From: Desulfobacteraceae bacterium
GTDB taxonomy: Bacteria > Desulfobacterota > Desulfobacteria > Desulfobacterales > Desulfobacteraceae
Assembly: GCA_024225635.1 (NCBI GenBank)
Contig: JAAEMK010000895.1
Span: 1-64,000, forward strand
Reading direction: 5' to 3'
DNA: 64,000 nucleotides
The notes under the pieces are model-generated. The model was not told the DNA's origin. It saw only the letters and a program-made list of their open reading frames with translations, and made no database searches. The translations under genes were made by a program, and so were the position numbers. Positions 25,533-34,637 of this stretch are shown here, piece after piece; position 1 is the stretch's first letter, and each line of letters opens with the position of its first letter.

Positions 25533-27197
25533 TTAAAGGATCTTGAACCGCTCCATCTCACGGTTCAACCGGTCTGCCAACTCCCTCAGGTTGATGGCGC
25601 TCTGGTTGACCCGGCCGCTGTTTTCCGACATTTCAACCGCCGAGCCCCTAACCTCGCCCACTTCCCGGGTGATCTTCCGCACATAGCTCGAATTATCGGC
25701 AGCCACCGATCCCACCTGGCTGATGGCCTCGGTCGCGGTTGTGATATTCTCCATGATATCCTGGGTGGCGACCGACTGCTCTTCCACCGAAGCCGCCGTG
25801 ACCGAAATAAGATTGTCCACCTCATTGATCACCGAGACGATGCGCTTGATATGATCCACCGTCTCCCGGGTGGTCTCCCGGCTCATGTGAATCCTGGATT
25901 CGATCTCCTGGGTTGCCAGGGCGGTCTGCTTTGACAGCTCCTTGATCTCGTTGGCCACAACGGCAAACCCCTTGCCCGCTTCACCGGCCCTGGCCGCTTC
26001 AATGGTGGCATTCAAAGCAAGGAGGTTGGTCTGCTCGGAAATATCGTTGATGGCCTCCGTGACCTTGGAGATCTCCCGGGCGGCCTCTTCCAGTTCCTCC
26101 ATCTTGCCGGACGCCTTTGCGGTCAAATCCACTGCGCTCGAGGAGATGGACAGGGCGGAGGAAGACTGTTCCGCGATTTCACGGATAGTGGAGGACATCT
26201 GGGCGGTTGCCGAAGCAACCGTTTCGGTGTTTCTGCTGGTGGCCTCCATGGCCATGCCCACCTTGCCCACGTTGGTGCCAAGCTTCTGAATGGTGGTGCT
26301 GGAACTCTCGGACCGTTGGGAGGTTGCCGCCGCCGCCTCGGTCATGGTGCCGGACAAGGCGATCAGTTCCCGGGAGGCGGTCATCAAAAGCTCCATGCTC
26401 CCCTTTACCTCCTGTATCATGGCCCCCAGGCTGTCGCTGGTTGCATCCATGGCCTGGGCAAGATCCCCGAACTCATCCGTTGCATCGCTGCCGGACCGCT
26501 CGGTAAAATCCCCTGTGGCCATTCTCTTGGCATGGGCAACGGCGGACGCCACCGGAACAAGGATGGACCGGGACAGGAGATAAACGATGAAAAGGCCCGC
26601 CGCCAGGGACCCAAGGGCCAGGGCCTTCACCCCCCTGAACATGGTTGCCTCGGCGCGCTGGGCAGCAGCCATGGCATCCGAGGCCTCTGTCTGGGCAATC
26701 GTTATGAACTCGCCGGTGAACCGGTTGAGCCGTTCCCCAAACGATTTCCCCTCCGTCAGCACCAGATCATCGGCTTCGATGATGTTCCCCTCTGTCGCAT
26801 AGTCCAGAACCCTCTTCTGGAACCCCTGCCACTCCTGGAACAGGGCCAGCCCCCTGTCCAGTTTTTCCACGTCTTCCCCTTCGCAGACAGCCCGGGCCTC
26901 GGAAAAGAGTTGATCGATCACCCCGTTTTTATCCCGGATCTCCTGGACCATTGCCGCCAGCACCTCTTCATCCGCGTCCGAGGACTGGGAAAGCAGGAAC
27001 TGAATCCTGCACATTGCGGAGTCGATCTGAAGTATATCGGTGGTCTTGGCATAGGAGTTGGTGTAAAGCTTTTTCATGGCGCTGGAAATCGACCGGGTGC
27101 CCACCAGGGAAAAGCTGATGGTCACAACAAAAAGAATCACCAGGGTTCCAAATCCCAACCCCAATCTGACGCGGGTTTTCAAGCGGTTCAACGACAT
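25533..27197 (-). CDS. Methyl-accepting chemotaxis protein with four-helix-bundle sensor
   Basis: 554 residues. Membrane segment near 13-33, a helical periplasmic domain of about 150 residues lacking Cache motifs (four-helix-bundle type), a second membrane segment ([20 protein letters not shown]), HAMP, and the signalling coiled coil with [19 protein letters not shown] at the tip. It shares the tip with the chemoreceptor at 635 but has a different sensor. It stands alone with a likely promoter at 27257-27284. No CheR pentapeptide at the end. Ligand unknown. Confidence 0.94.
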   Translation of the reverse strand: MSLNRLKTRVRLGLGFGTLVILFVVTISFSLVGTRSISSAMKKLYTNSYAKTTDILQIDSAMCRIQFLLSQSSDADEEVLAAMVQEIRDKNGVIDQLFSEARAVCEGEDVEKLDRGLALFQEWQGFQKRVLDYATEGNIIEADDLVLTEGKSFGERLNRFTGEFITIAQTEASDAMAAAQRAEATMFRGVKALALGSLAAGLFIVYLLSRSILVPVASAVAHAKRMATGDFTERSGSDATDEFGDLAQAMDATSDSLGAMIQEVKGSMELLMTASRELIALSGTMTEAAAATSQRSESSSTTIQKLGTNVGKVGMAMEATSRNTETVASATAQMSSTIREIAEQSSSALSISSSAVDLTAKASGKMEELEEAAREISKVTEAINDISEQTNLLALNATIEAARAGEAGKGFAVVANEIKELSKQTALATQEIESRIHMSRETTRETVDHIKRIVSVINEVDNLISVTAASVEEQSVATQDIMENITTATEAISQVGSVAADNSSYVRKITREVGEVRGSAVEMSENSGRVNQSAINLRELADRLNREMERFKIL

Positions 27198-27550
27198 TTT
27201 TTTTCAAACTCCTGTATGTTACTGTTTCATTGAAAGGCAATGACGCTACCAAATATAATATAGCCTTGCAAGGGATAATCCCAACACGCTTTTAATCGTT
27301 ATCCTTTCATGCTGTCTGTTTTGTTTTTTTCGTAAACAGTCAGCAACCTAACTATAATCCCTTTTAAATAAATTTGAAAAGAATTATATTCAAACAAGTG
27401 CCCTCCCAGCAATGCGCTGCACTGAAAACCCCGCGTTCTTGAAAAAACATCGTTTTTCTGGTAACCCTTTATATACGGTAACTAAATTGGGTTGCGTTGT
27501 TTGAATCCGCAGAAACGGTTATTGAACAATAGAACAATCATGGGGGAGAC
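27198..27550. other. AT-rich divergent intergenic region
   Basis: 353 bases between the leftward chemoreceptor and a rightward small gene. On the chemoreceptor side it holds a possible promoter (27257-27284) overlapping an 11-bp palindrome GGGATAATCCC (27272-27282). A TATAAT at 27353-27358 has no good -35 partner. Nothing else is evident. Confidence 0.5.
27257..27284 (-). promoter_or_regulatory. Possible sigma-70 promoter of the chemoreceptor gene
   Basis: Minus strand TTGGGA, 16-base spacer, TATATT, about 60 bases before the start codon. The spacer contains the palindrome GGGATAATCCC, which may bind a regulator. Confidence 0.4.
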
Positions 27551-27829
27551 ATGGAATCGATCCTGGCCGACTATCACAAAGATACCAACGAGATCACCAT
27601 CCTGGAAGGAGCGAAACAGGAAAACTGGGTTGAGGTATGCACCCGGTACAACGATGACGTTGAACGCATCTGCGACGTAACAGCCATAGAGAGCTACACC
27701 GGCCTCTACGAATGCTTTGACGATGCTAACAAGGGTGTTTTCTACCTGGTGAACGAGGACAAGCGCTTATTCAAGCTCCGGAGAAAGCACTTTCTCAGCA
27801 ACATCGGGAAAGGCGAAAACAGCCGGTAA
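27551..27829 (+). CDS. Small acidic protein of unknown function
   Basis: 92 residues with GGGGGAG just before the ATG. No family is recognised. The sequence is rich in charged residues, has no signal peptide or membrane helix, and shows three Cys (EVCTRYNDD, RICDV, YECFDD) and a basic end (KRLFKLRRKHFLSNIGKGE). The good ribosome site and the terminator hairpin directly after it (27840-27861) support it as a real gene. It stands alone between a chemoreceptor and serB. Confidence 0.6.
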   Translation: MESILADYHKDTNEITILEGAKQENWVEVCTRYNDDVERICDVTAIESYTGLYECFDDANKGVFYLVNEDKRLFKLRRKHFLSNIGKGENSR

Positions 27830-27839
27830 CGTCCCGGAC

Positions 27840-27861
27840 CTGCGTGGCGGACGCCACGCAG
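27840..27861 (+). terminator. Terminator after the 92-residue gene
   Basis: CTGCGTGGC and GCCACGCAG form a perfect 9-bp stem with a 4-base loop, followed 11 bases later by five T. It lies between convergent genes. Confidence 0.55.
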
Positions 27862-27875
27862 CCAGCCGGTCGTTT

Positions 27876-29111
27876 TTAATTGATATCCTGGATAAGGCCG
27901 AGGTTGAACTCCCGCTCATGCATCCCGATCAGGTAGAGCAGCCCGTCCAGCCCCACGCTGGAGATGGCGTTGCTTGCCTTTTCCCTGACAATGGGTTTTG
28001 CATGGAAGGCGACCCCGAGTCCTGCGATGCTGATCATGGGAAGGTCGTTTGCCCCGTCCCCCACAGCAATGGTCTGCTCGATGGAGATCTTTTCCTTTTC
28101 CGCGATCTCTTGCAGCAAGAGCGCCTTTTTTTCTCCGTCGATGATCTCGCCCGCCACCTCGCCGGTCACCACACCTTCCCGGATCATGAGTTCGTTGGCA
28201 TACACATAGTCAAACCCGAGGCGCTCCTTCAGGTAATCGCCCACAAAGGTAAATCCACCGGAGAGGATGCCGAGCTTGTAGCCAAGGCCCTTGAGGGTCC
28301 TTGCGACCAGGCTGGCCCCTTCGGTCAGGGGAAGGGTGTCGATGACCTTTACAAGTTCGCTCTCCTTGAGCCCCTTGAGCAGGGAGACCCGTTGCCTGAA
28401 GCTCTCCTTGAAATCGATCTCACCCGCCATGGCCGAGGCCGTGATGGCGGCGACCTGATCCCCGACCCCTGCAAGGGCTGCAAGTTCGTCGATCACTTCG
28501 GTCTGAATCAGGGTGGAGTCCATATCAAACACCACAAGCTTCCGGTTCTTGCTGTAGATATTGTCCACATGAAAGGAGATGTCGATGCCCATCTCCTGGG
28601 AGATCTCCATAAAACTGCCCCGCATGCCCCTGATGTCGGTGGGCGTACCGCTCACGGAGAGCTGAATGCTGGCCCTTGGGTTCTCCTGGTTTTTCCCAAG
28701 GGAGATCCGGCCCGTCAGCCGGGTCATGCTGTCGATGTTGAGATCGTTGGCCGCCACCACCGCAGCGACCCTGGAGATCTGACGGGCGGATATCTTCTTG
28801 CCAAGGAGGGTGATGATACGCCGCTCCTTGCCCTGGGCCGCAACCCAGGTTTCATAATCCTCCTGGTCCACGGGCTTGATGTCAATGGCAAGCCCCAGCT
28901 TGTGCCCCTCAAAGAGCATATCCTTGAAGATGGCCGAAAAGTCCTCCTCCCTTGGAATTTCCACCAGAATCCCAAGGGAGATATGTTCATGGATCACGGC
29001 CTGGCCGATATCGAGGACATTGACGTCATATTCTCCAAGGATACTCGTAAACTTTGAATCGAGCCCTTTTCTATCCAGTCCGGTAATGTTGATCAATGCG
29101 ATCTTACTCAT
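27876..29111 (-). CDS. serB: Phosphoserine phosphatase with N-terminal ACT domains
   Basis: 411 residues from the ATG at 29111 (AAGGGTG upstream). Two ACT-like regions (about 1-80 and 90-175) precede a HAD phosphatase domain with the nucleophile motif VVFDMDSTLIQ, the SGGFT motif II and the GDGANDLPM motif IV. SerB releases serine from phosphoserine, the last step of serine synthesis; the ACT domains probably bind serine for feedback. No serA or serC lies nearby. It converges on the small gene at 27551. Very confident. Confidence 0.95.
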   Translation of the reverse strand: MSKIALINITGLDRKGLDSKFTSILGEYDVNVLDIGQAVIHEHISLGILVEIPREEDFSAIFKDMLFEGHKLGLAIDIKPVDQEDYETWVAAQGKERRIITLLGKKISARQISRVAAVVAANDLNIDSMTRLTGRISLGKNQENPRASIQLSVSGTPTDIRGMRGSFMEISQEMGIDISFHVDNIYSKNRKLVVFDMDSTLIQTEVIDELAALAGVGDQVAAITASAMAGEIDFKESFRQRVSLLKGLKESELVKVIDTLPLTEGASLVARTLKGLGYKLGILSGGFTFVGDYLKERLGFDYVYANELMIREGVVTGEVAGEIIDGEKKALLLQEIAEKEKISIEQTIAVGDGANDLPMISIAGLGVAFHAKPIVREKASNAISSVGLDGLLYLIGMHEREFNLGLIQDIN

Positions 29112-29272
29112 CAGAGACACCCTTTGTCAGTTGCATGGCCTGCGGCCGAATCAGCTAAACAGCGTTTCGAAGTTCCAGTCAGCCCCCCTCAGGAGGAAGT
29201 TCATCTGATATAGTATGGACATTGACAATACTCAAGAAAAAATTGAGACCGGACCCTGACAGGATTCCCGGT

Positions 29273-29572
29273 TCAGTCATATTTAACCCCGACGCCGTAA
29301 CCATAGATATCAGGATCGGGAATCCTGCTGCACCACCTCACCTTTGCGGTCTTGACCGTATACGCCTCGGGCGAATAGTAGAGGTCGGGAGAAGAGTTTT
29401 CGATCTTGATATGGATGTTGTCGCCGGGTTTAAGGGGAAGCAGGGTTTCGAAATACATGCCATCCACACAGGTGTTGTACATTTTGGCGTGACGCTCCCC
29501 ATCGTTGTCTGAATAGAGGATGGGAACCTCGATGTACCGTCTGGGATAGTTTCTCTTTAATTTGGTTTCCAT
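29273..29572 (-). CDS. PilZ-domain protein
   Basis: 99 residues, almost only a PilZ domain. The c-di-GMP motifs are present in part: RNYPRRYIEVPI fits the RxxxR box, and NTCVDGMYFET fits the D/NxSxxG box with Cys in place of Ser. The last strands (VRWCSRIPDPDIYGYGVGV) are typical. Such single-domain proteins pass c-di-GMP levels to motility or export machinery. The Ser to Cys change might weaken binding. It may lead into serB 162 bases on. Nothing recognisable lies between 29573 and 29790. Confidence 0.8.
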   Translation of the reverse strand: METKLKRNYPRRYIEVPILYSDNDGERHAKMYNTCVDGMYFETLLPLKPGDNIHIKIENSSPDLYYSPEAYTVKTAKVRWCSRIPDPDIYGYGVGVKYD

Positions 29573-29790
29573 TTTACACCTCCTGTTTTTAAAAAGAATC
29601 CTTTAAAGAAGGAAGTGCCGTTTAAAAGACAAGGTGAAGAGGAACGACGCAGAACAAGGCTCACCTTTACAAGAACAACCGGTCATTCAAAGATGGGGTC
29701 TGATAAATCACGCCCTTCTTCAAGTTGGTTTATTCTATCACGATCATTTTTAAAAAGTACAGAAAAAACAAGGGGATAAAACAACCCGAA

Positions 29791-30615
29791 TCAGATTAGT
29801 CGTTGAACCACCCCCCTGAGGATGGCATCGAGTTTTGGGGCCGCCTTTTCAGCCGTTTCGATAACGGCTTCCACCGAAATTTTTTCCGGGGCATCGGGGT
29901 TGTTGATGTTGGTGATCACGGACAATCCCAGGACCTTCATGCCGGCGTGAACACCGGCGATGTTCTCCATCACCGTGGAAAACCCCACGGCATCGCAGCC
30001 CGCAAGTTTCAAAAAACGTATCTCGGCGGGCGTTTCAAGGGAGGGTCCCGAAAGCCCCGCATAGATGCCGGTCCGGACCGTGAAGCCGGACCTTTGGGCG
30101 GCATCTGTCGCTGACGCGACAAGGCCGGAATCCCAGGCATGGGCCATGTCCGGAAAGCGGTCGCCCCAGGCCTCGTTGTTGGGTCCCGCAAGGGGATTGG
30201 CGCCGGTGAAATTGATGTGGTCCCTGATGACCATGATATCGCCCCGGGAAAAATCGAGGTTGATGCCGCCGGCGGCATTGGTTACCACAAGACAGGTCAT
30301 CCCCAGCCCCTGCATCACCCTGACGGGAAAGGCCACTTCAAGGGGGGAATACCCCTCGTAGAGATGAAACCGCCCCTGCATGGCAAGGATGCCGCGGCCT
30401 GCCAGGGTTCCCGACACCAGGCGGCCCCGGTGGCTTTCAACGGTTGAAACGGGAAAATTCGGAATTTTTGAATAATCCAGGGACAGATCCTCCAAAAGGG
30501 AATCCATGCTGCCGGAAAGCCCCGTGCCGGTGAGCACCCCCACCTTTGGTACGGTTGTCAGGTGCTCCCGTAAAAAGGCTACCGTCTCCATCACCATTGA
30601 CCAGTATTCTTTCAT
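29791..30615 (-). CDS. Purine nucleoside phosphorylase (trimeric PNP family)
   Basis: 274 residues from the ATG at 30615, which fits the family length; longer readings run through the divergent promoter. Trimeric PNP signatures: GTGLSG near the start, GRFHLYEGY, TNAAGG, and GPSLETPAEIRF with the active-site Glu. A late segment reads VGFSTVMEN where most PNPs have VGMSTVPE, and the base-binding Asn follows in SVITNIN. It splits purine nucleosides with phosphate to base and ribose-1-phosphate. Divergent from the aminotransferase. 5'-Methylthioadenosine phosphorylase is a less likely alternative. Confidence 0.9.
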   Translation of the reverse strand: MKEYWSMVMETVAFLREHLTTVPKVGVLTGTGLSGSMDSLLEDLSLDYSKIPNFPVSTVESHRGRLVSGTLAGRGILAMQGRFHLYEGYSPLEVAFPVRVMQGLGMTCLVVTNAAGGINLDFSRGDIMVIRDHINFTGANPLAGPNNEAWGDRFPDMAHAWDSGLVASATDAAQRSGFTVRTGIYAGLSGPSLETPAEIRFLKLAGCDAVGFSTVMENIAGVHAGMKVLGLSVITNINNPDAPEKISVEAVIETAEKAAPKLDAILRGVVQRLI

Positions 30616-30701
30616 CCCCCGCCCCCCTGTTGTGATCCCCGTGTCCTCTGGAACTCTACCCGGCCATGGCTCATTCGTCAATTCCCCCGGCGTTTTATGC
30701 G

Positions 30702-30731
30702 TTGACATTGCCGGGACATTTTCGCTAGTAT
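30702..30731 (+). promoter_or_regulatory. Sigma-70 promoter for the aminotransferase
   Basis: TTGACA (30702-30707), 18-base spacer, TAGTAT (30726-30731), about 115 bases before the start codon. Confidence 0.6.
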
Positions 30732-30845
30732 GAGGTTGAACTCCCCGGATCAGCGGCAAACTTGTTTCCCGGCCCTTCAGCCGCTCCAGCTTGATAACAC
30801 CAGGGGGAGGCAAAACCGAACGCAAAACAGATAAGGAGGCCGCGC

Positions 30846-32150
30846 ATGGGTGCCTTGCCAGATAGAACTCCAAATGCTTGTTTTTCAACGGTTCCGGATA
30901 AAGGCATCATGGATTTTGAGAAACAGTTCGGTGCACACCACTACGAACGTATCCATATGGTTGTGCGGCGGGCCCGGGGGTGCTGGCTGTTTGACGAAAA
31001 GGGAAACAGATACCTGGACTGCCTTGCCGCCTACTCCGCCGCCAATACCGGCCACCACCATCCCGCCATCGCAGGGGCCGTGATCCAAGCCCTCCAGGGG
31101 GAATTTGCATCGGTGCTCTCCAATGTGGTATACACCGACCCCCTGGGCCTTTTCCTGGCAAGGGCAGCCGGGTTCGCCCCCCAGCTGGCGGAAAGGTTCG
31201 GCAACAACGGCAACAAGGTACTGCCCAAGAACGGGGGGGTGGAAAGCGTTGAGACCGCCATCAAAACCATGCGTTACTACGGTTACAGGCAAAAGGGCAT
31301 CCTGGACGGAAACCAGGAGATCATCGTCTTTCACAACAGCTTCCACGGCAGGACCATCTCCGTGATATCGTTTTCCACCACGGAAAAATACCGCCGGGGA
31401 TTCGGTCCCCTGACCCCGGGCTTTGTGAGTGTTGCCTTCGGCGACCTCGTTGCCGTGGAAAAGGCGATCAACGCCAACACCTGCGGCATCCTGGTGGAGC
31501 CCATGCAGGGAGAGGGCGGCATAAAAATCCCGCCCAATGGGTTTCTCAAGGGGCTCAGAAGGCTTGCCGATGAAAACGACCTTCTTCTGGTGTGCGACGA
31601 GATCCAGGTGGGCATGGGGCGGACCGGAAAAAAATTCTGCTTTGAGCACGAGGAGATTGTCCCGGACGGCGTCATCCTGGGCAAGGCGCTCTCCGGAGGG
31701 CTTGTGCCCCTCTCCGTGTTCATCACCAACGCCCGGATCATGGACCTTGTTTTCAGCAAAGGGTCGGACGGCTCCACCTTCGGGGGCTATCCCCTGGCCT
31801 GTGTGGCCGGCAGCGCGGCCCTTGAAGTGTTTGAAAAGGAGCGGCTGGCCATGCGCTCCGCAACAAAGGGCGCGCAGTTGAAACAAAAGATCCTTGAGAT
31901 CGCCGCCCGCTCCCCCCATGTCAAGGAAGTCCGGGGCCAGGGCCTCTTCATCGGCATCGAGGTCAACAACGGCAATGCCATGGAGTTCTGCAGAAAGCTG
32001 CTAAATCATAAGATCATCGTCAACGACAGCCACGGTCACACCATCCGGATCTCTCCGCCCCTGATCATCAACGACCATGAGATTGATTTTCTGGTCAAAG
32101 GGCTCGAAAGCGTGCTGGTGGATGAAAAGGGTCAGGATGCCAATCTGTAA
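30846..32150 (+). CDS. Class III aminotransferase, ornithine aminotransferase-like
   Basis: 434 residues, ATG preceded by AAGGAGG. The fold-type I PLP signatures are clear: VVRRARGCWLFDEKGNRYLD, the acceptor loop NSFHGRTISVIS, DEIQVGMGRTG, and the PLP lysine in LGKALSGGLVPLS. The overall pattern is closest to ornithine aminotransferase (RocD), which turns ornithine into glutamate semialdehyde. One oddity is VLPKNGGVESVETA where OAT has a TGAEAVETA-type sequence. Other class III enzymes (acetylornithine or GABA aminotransferase) are possible. It converges on the glpR-like gene. Confidence 0.85.
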   Translation: MGALPDRTPNACFSTVPDKGIMDFEKQFGAHHYERIHMVVRRARGCWLFDEKGNRYLDCLAAYSAANTGHHHPAIAGAVIQALQGEFASVLSNVVYTDPLGLFLARAAGFAPQLAERFGNNGNKVLPKNGGVESVETAIKTMRYYGYRQKGILDGNQEIIVFHNSFHGRTISVISFSTTEKYRRGFGPLTPGFVSVAFGDLVAVEKAINANTCGILVEPMQGEGGIKIPPNGFLKGLRRLADENDLLLVCDEIQVGMGRTGKKFCFEHEEIVPDGVILGKALSGGLVPLSVFITNARIMDLVFSKGSDGSTFGGYPLACVAGSAALEVFEKERLAMRSATKGAQLKQKILEIAARSPHVKEVRGQGLFIGIEVNNGNAMEFCRKLLNHKIIVNDSHGHTIRISPPLIINDHEIDFLVKGLESVLVDEKGQDANL

Positions 32151-32185
32151 TCGCCAATCCTCCCCTGGTTTTGATTCACCCGGCG

Positions 32186-32935
32186 TCAAATGTGAATTTT
32201 GACACCGTACTCCTTTAAAATCTCCACCATCTTCCCCGGGGGCAGGGTGTCGGTGAACAGCTCATCAATGTCCGAGACATGCCCCATGCGAACCATGGCC
32301 TCCCTGCCGAACTTGGTGTGATCTGCAACCAGCAGCACCCTTGCGGAATTTTGGATGATCGCCTTTGTCACCTGGACCTCCCGGTAGTCAAAATCCAGGA
32401 GATCGCCGTTGGCGCCGATGCCGCTGATCCCGATGATGCAGAAATCGGTCCTGAACTGGCGGATGAATTCAAGGGTTGCATGGCCCGTGATGCCGCGGTC
32501 CCTCTGCCTCACCATCCCGCCGGCCACGTAGATTTCAAAATCGGAATTCCCGCTCAGGGTGACGGCCACGTTCAGGTTGTTGGTAATCACCCTGAGGCCA
32601 TCCTTTTTCAACAGCTCCCTTGCAACCTCCTCGGTGGTGGTGCCGATGTTGATGAAAAGCGAAGCCCTGGAGGGAATCCTTTTGGCGACATTTGCCGCAA
32701 TGGTCCGCTTCTCATCATGGCAGAGGATCTGCCGGGCCGAATACCGGATGTTCTCCACGCTGGTGGCGATCCCTGCTCCGCCATGATAGCGCCGGACCAG
32801 TCCCTCCTTGCTCAACAGATTGATATCCCGCCGTATGGTCTGGGGCGTGACCTTGAAATCCCGGGCAAGGTCCTCGATGGACACATACCCCATGGCCTGA
32901 ACCTGTTCAACAATCTTGGCCTGTCGTCTCTGCAT
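32186..32935 (-). CDS. glpR: DeoR/GlpR-family repressor
   Basis: 249 residues from the second of two adjacent ATGs, four bases after GGAGG; the first ATG touches that site. DeoR-type helix-turn-helix at the start (YVSIEDLARDFKVTPQTIRR) and the sugar-phosphate-binding C-domain (INIGTTTEEVARELL, then ISGIGANGDLLDFD). It is divergent from glpA across 130 bases with a good promoter, which points to GlpR, the repressor released by glycerol-3-phosphate. The effector is inferred from context. Confidence 0.85.
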   Translation of the reverse strand: MQRRQAKIVEQVQAMGYVSIEDLARDFKVTPQTIRRDINLLSKEGLVRRYHGGAGIATSVENIRYSARQILCHDEKRTIAANVAKRIPSRASLFINIGTTTEEVARELLKKDGLRVITNNLNVAVTLSGNSDFEIYVAGGMVRQRDRGITGHATLEFIRQFRTDFCIIGISGIGANGDLLDFDYREVQVTKAIIQNSARVLLVADHTKFGREAMVRMGHVSDIDELFTDTLPPGKMVEILKEYGVKIHI

Positions 32936-33003
32936 CATTCCTCCCAACCTTAAGTGAATAACCCGCTGCCGGTTTCTGATTTGTGTACCAATCCCAGCCG
33001 GAA

Positions 33004-33032
33004 TTGTAAATACCGGGGGCAAATGCTATTAT
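33004..33032 (+). promoter_or_regulatory. Sigma-70 promoter of glpAB
   Basis: TTGTAA (33004-33009), 17-base spacer, TATTAT (33027-33032), about 34 bases before the glpA start and between it and the divergent repressor gene. Confidence 0.6.
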
Positions 33033-33065
33033 CGTATCAACGTTAATTTTTTTTAAGGGGAGGCA

Positions 33066-34637
33066 ATGGTGGAGACGGATGTCTTGATCATAGGCGGCGG
33101 CGCAACGGGAACAGGGATCGCAAGGGACCTGGCCCTGCGTGGCATCAAAAGCCTTTTGGTGGAAAAAGGGGATATCAATGCAGGGGCTTCAGGGGGCAAC
33201 CACGGACTTCTCCACAGCGGTGCCCGTTATGTTGCCAACGACGTCGAAAGTGCCCGTGAGTGCATGGAAGAGGGAATAATTCTGAAACGAACCGCTCCCC
33301 ATTGCATTGACGACTGCGGCGGCATATTTGCGGCGGTCCGGGGGGACGATGAAAACTATGTGGGGGATTTCCCGGGATTCTGCGCCAAAAGCGGCATTTC
33401 CGCCACCCCCATCTCCATCGGGGAGGCGCTGGAAGCCGAACCCCTGCTTTCGAAAAACACCATTGCCGCCTTTGGAGTACAGGACGCCGCCATCGATCCC
33501 TTCATGCTCTCCCTGGAGAACATCGCCCATGCAAAGGCCCTTGGATCAAAGCTGCTCTGCCACACCGAGGCCGTGGCCTTTGAAAAGGACAACCACACCA
33601 TCACCCGGGTCTGGCTCGAAAACATTCACACCCGTGAACGCTTCAGCGTGGAACCCCGGCAGGTGATCAACGCGGCAGGGGCCTGGGCAGGCAAGGTGGA
33701 TGCCCTGGCCGGCGCCACCACCGATATCCTCTACTCCATGGGAACCCTCCTTGTCACCCAGTCCAGGATGACCCAAGGGGTGATCAACCGGCTGAGGCCC
33801 CCGTCCAACGCAGACATTCTCGTGCCGGGCGGAACGGTCTCCATCCTGGGGACCACCTCGGTAAGGGTGGACGATCCGGACCGCATCAGACCCACGGTGG
33901 CCGAGACCGACCTCATCGTTTCCCAGGGCGCCAGGATGATTCCCGCCCTGGAGGCGACCCGCTACATACGGGCCTACTCAGGGGTCCGTCCCCTCGTGAG
34001 CCGGGGCAAGGGGGATGACCGGTCGGTGAGCCGGGGCTTTGTCCTCCTGGACCATAAGGACACAGGCCTTGACAACTTCGCGACCATCACCGGGGGCAAA
34101 CTGACCACCTTCAGGCTCATGGCCGAGAAAACAGCCGACCTTGTGAGCGCACGCCTGGGCAACACCACGCCGTGCAAAACCCGGACCGAGCCCCTTCCCT
34201 CCAGCCTGGAGGGCAAGTGGACCGAACCCGGCATCGCTCCCCGGGCCTGGATGCGGAAACCGCCCGGCAAGCACGACCGGATTCTCTGCGAATGTGAAAT
34301 GATCGCCGAAAGCACCATCGACACCATTGCGGATGAGCTTGGCAAAAACGGACAGTCCCCGGACCTGCTCAACATCGGAAAACGAAGCAGGCTCGGCAAG
34401 GGCTCCTGCCAGGGAGCCTTCTGCAGCACCCGGGTGCTGGCCCACATGTACAACAACGGCACCCTTTCCGGGCCTGACGGCGCAAATGAGCTCAAGGCCT
34501 TTCTCAACGAACGGTGGAAGGGCCAGAAACCCATCTTCTGGGGAGACCAGCTCGTCCAGGCCGAGCTGACCGAAGCCATGCATTGCGGCCTGTTTGGCCT
34601 TGAACTTGCAACCCCGGGAGAGGAGTCCCATGAATAA
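33066..34637 (+). CDS. glpA: Anaerobic glycerol-3-phosphate dehydrogenase subunit A
   Basis: 523 residues. FAD-binding DVLIIGGGATGTGIARDLAL opens the protein, followed by SGGNHGLLHSGARYV of the GlpA/GlpD family. The C-terminal part holds a BFD-like [2Fe-2S] region with CECEM and CQGAFCSTRV, as in GlpA rather than aerobic GlpD. The enzyme oxidises glycerol-3-phosphate to dihydroxyacetone phosphate and passes electrons towards menaquinone. Start after AAGGGGAGGCA. Overlaps glpB by 8 bases. No glpC follows. Confidence 0.93.
   Translation: MVETDVLIIGGGATGTGIARDLALRGIKSLLVEKGDINAGASGGNHGLLHSGARYVANDVESARECMEEGIILKRTAPHCIDDCGGIFAAVRGDDENYVGDFPGFCAKSGISATPISIGEALEAEPLLSKNTIAAFGVQDAAIDPFMLSLENIAHAKALGSKLLCHTEAVAFEKDNHTITRVWLENIHTRERFSVEPRQVINAAGAWAGKVDALAGATTDILYSMGTLLVTQSRMTQGVINRLRPPSNADILVPGGTVSILGTTSVRVDDPDRIRPTVAETDLIVSQGARMIPALEATRYIRAYSGVRPLVSRGKGDDRSVSRGFVLLDHKDTGLDNFATITGGKLTTFRLMAEKTADLVSARLGNTTPCKTRTEPLPSSLEGKWTEPGIAPRAWMRKPPGKHDRILCECEMIAESTIDTIADELGKNGQSPDLLNIGKRSRLGKGSCQGAFCSTRVLAHMYNNGTLSGPDGANELKAFLNERWKGQKPIFWGDQLVQAELTEAMHCGLFGLELATPGEESHE

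Noticed and set aside
27918-29057. 379-codon plus-strand frame opposite serB
   Set aside because: Antisense of serB; rich in His/Pro/Gly without motif or ribosome site.
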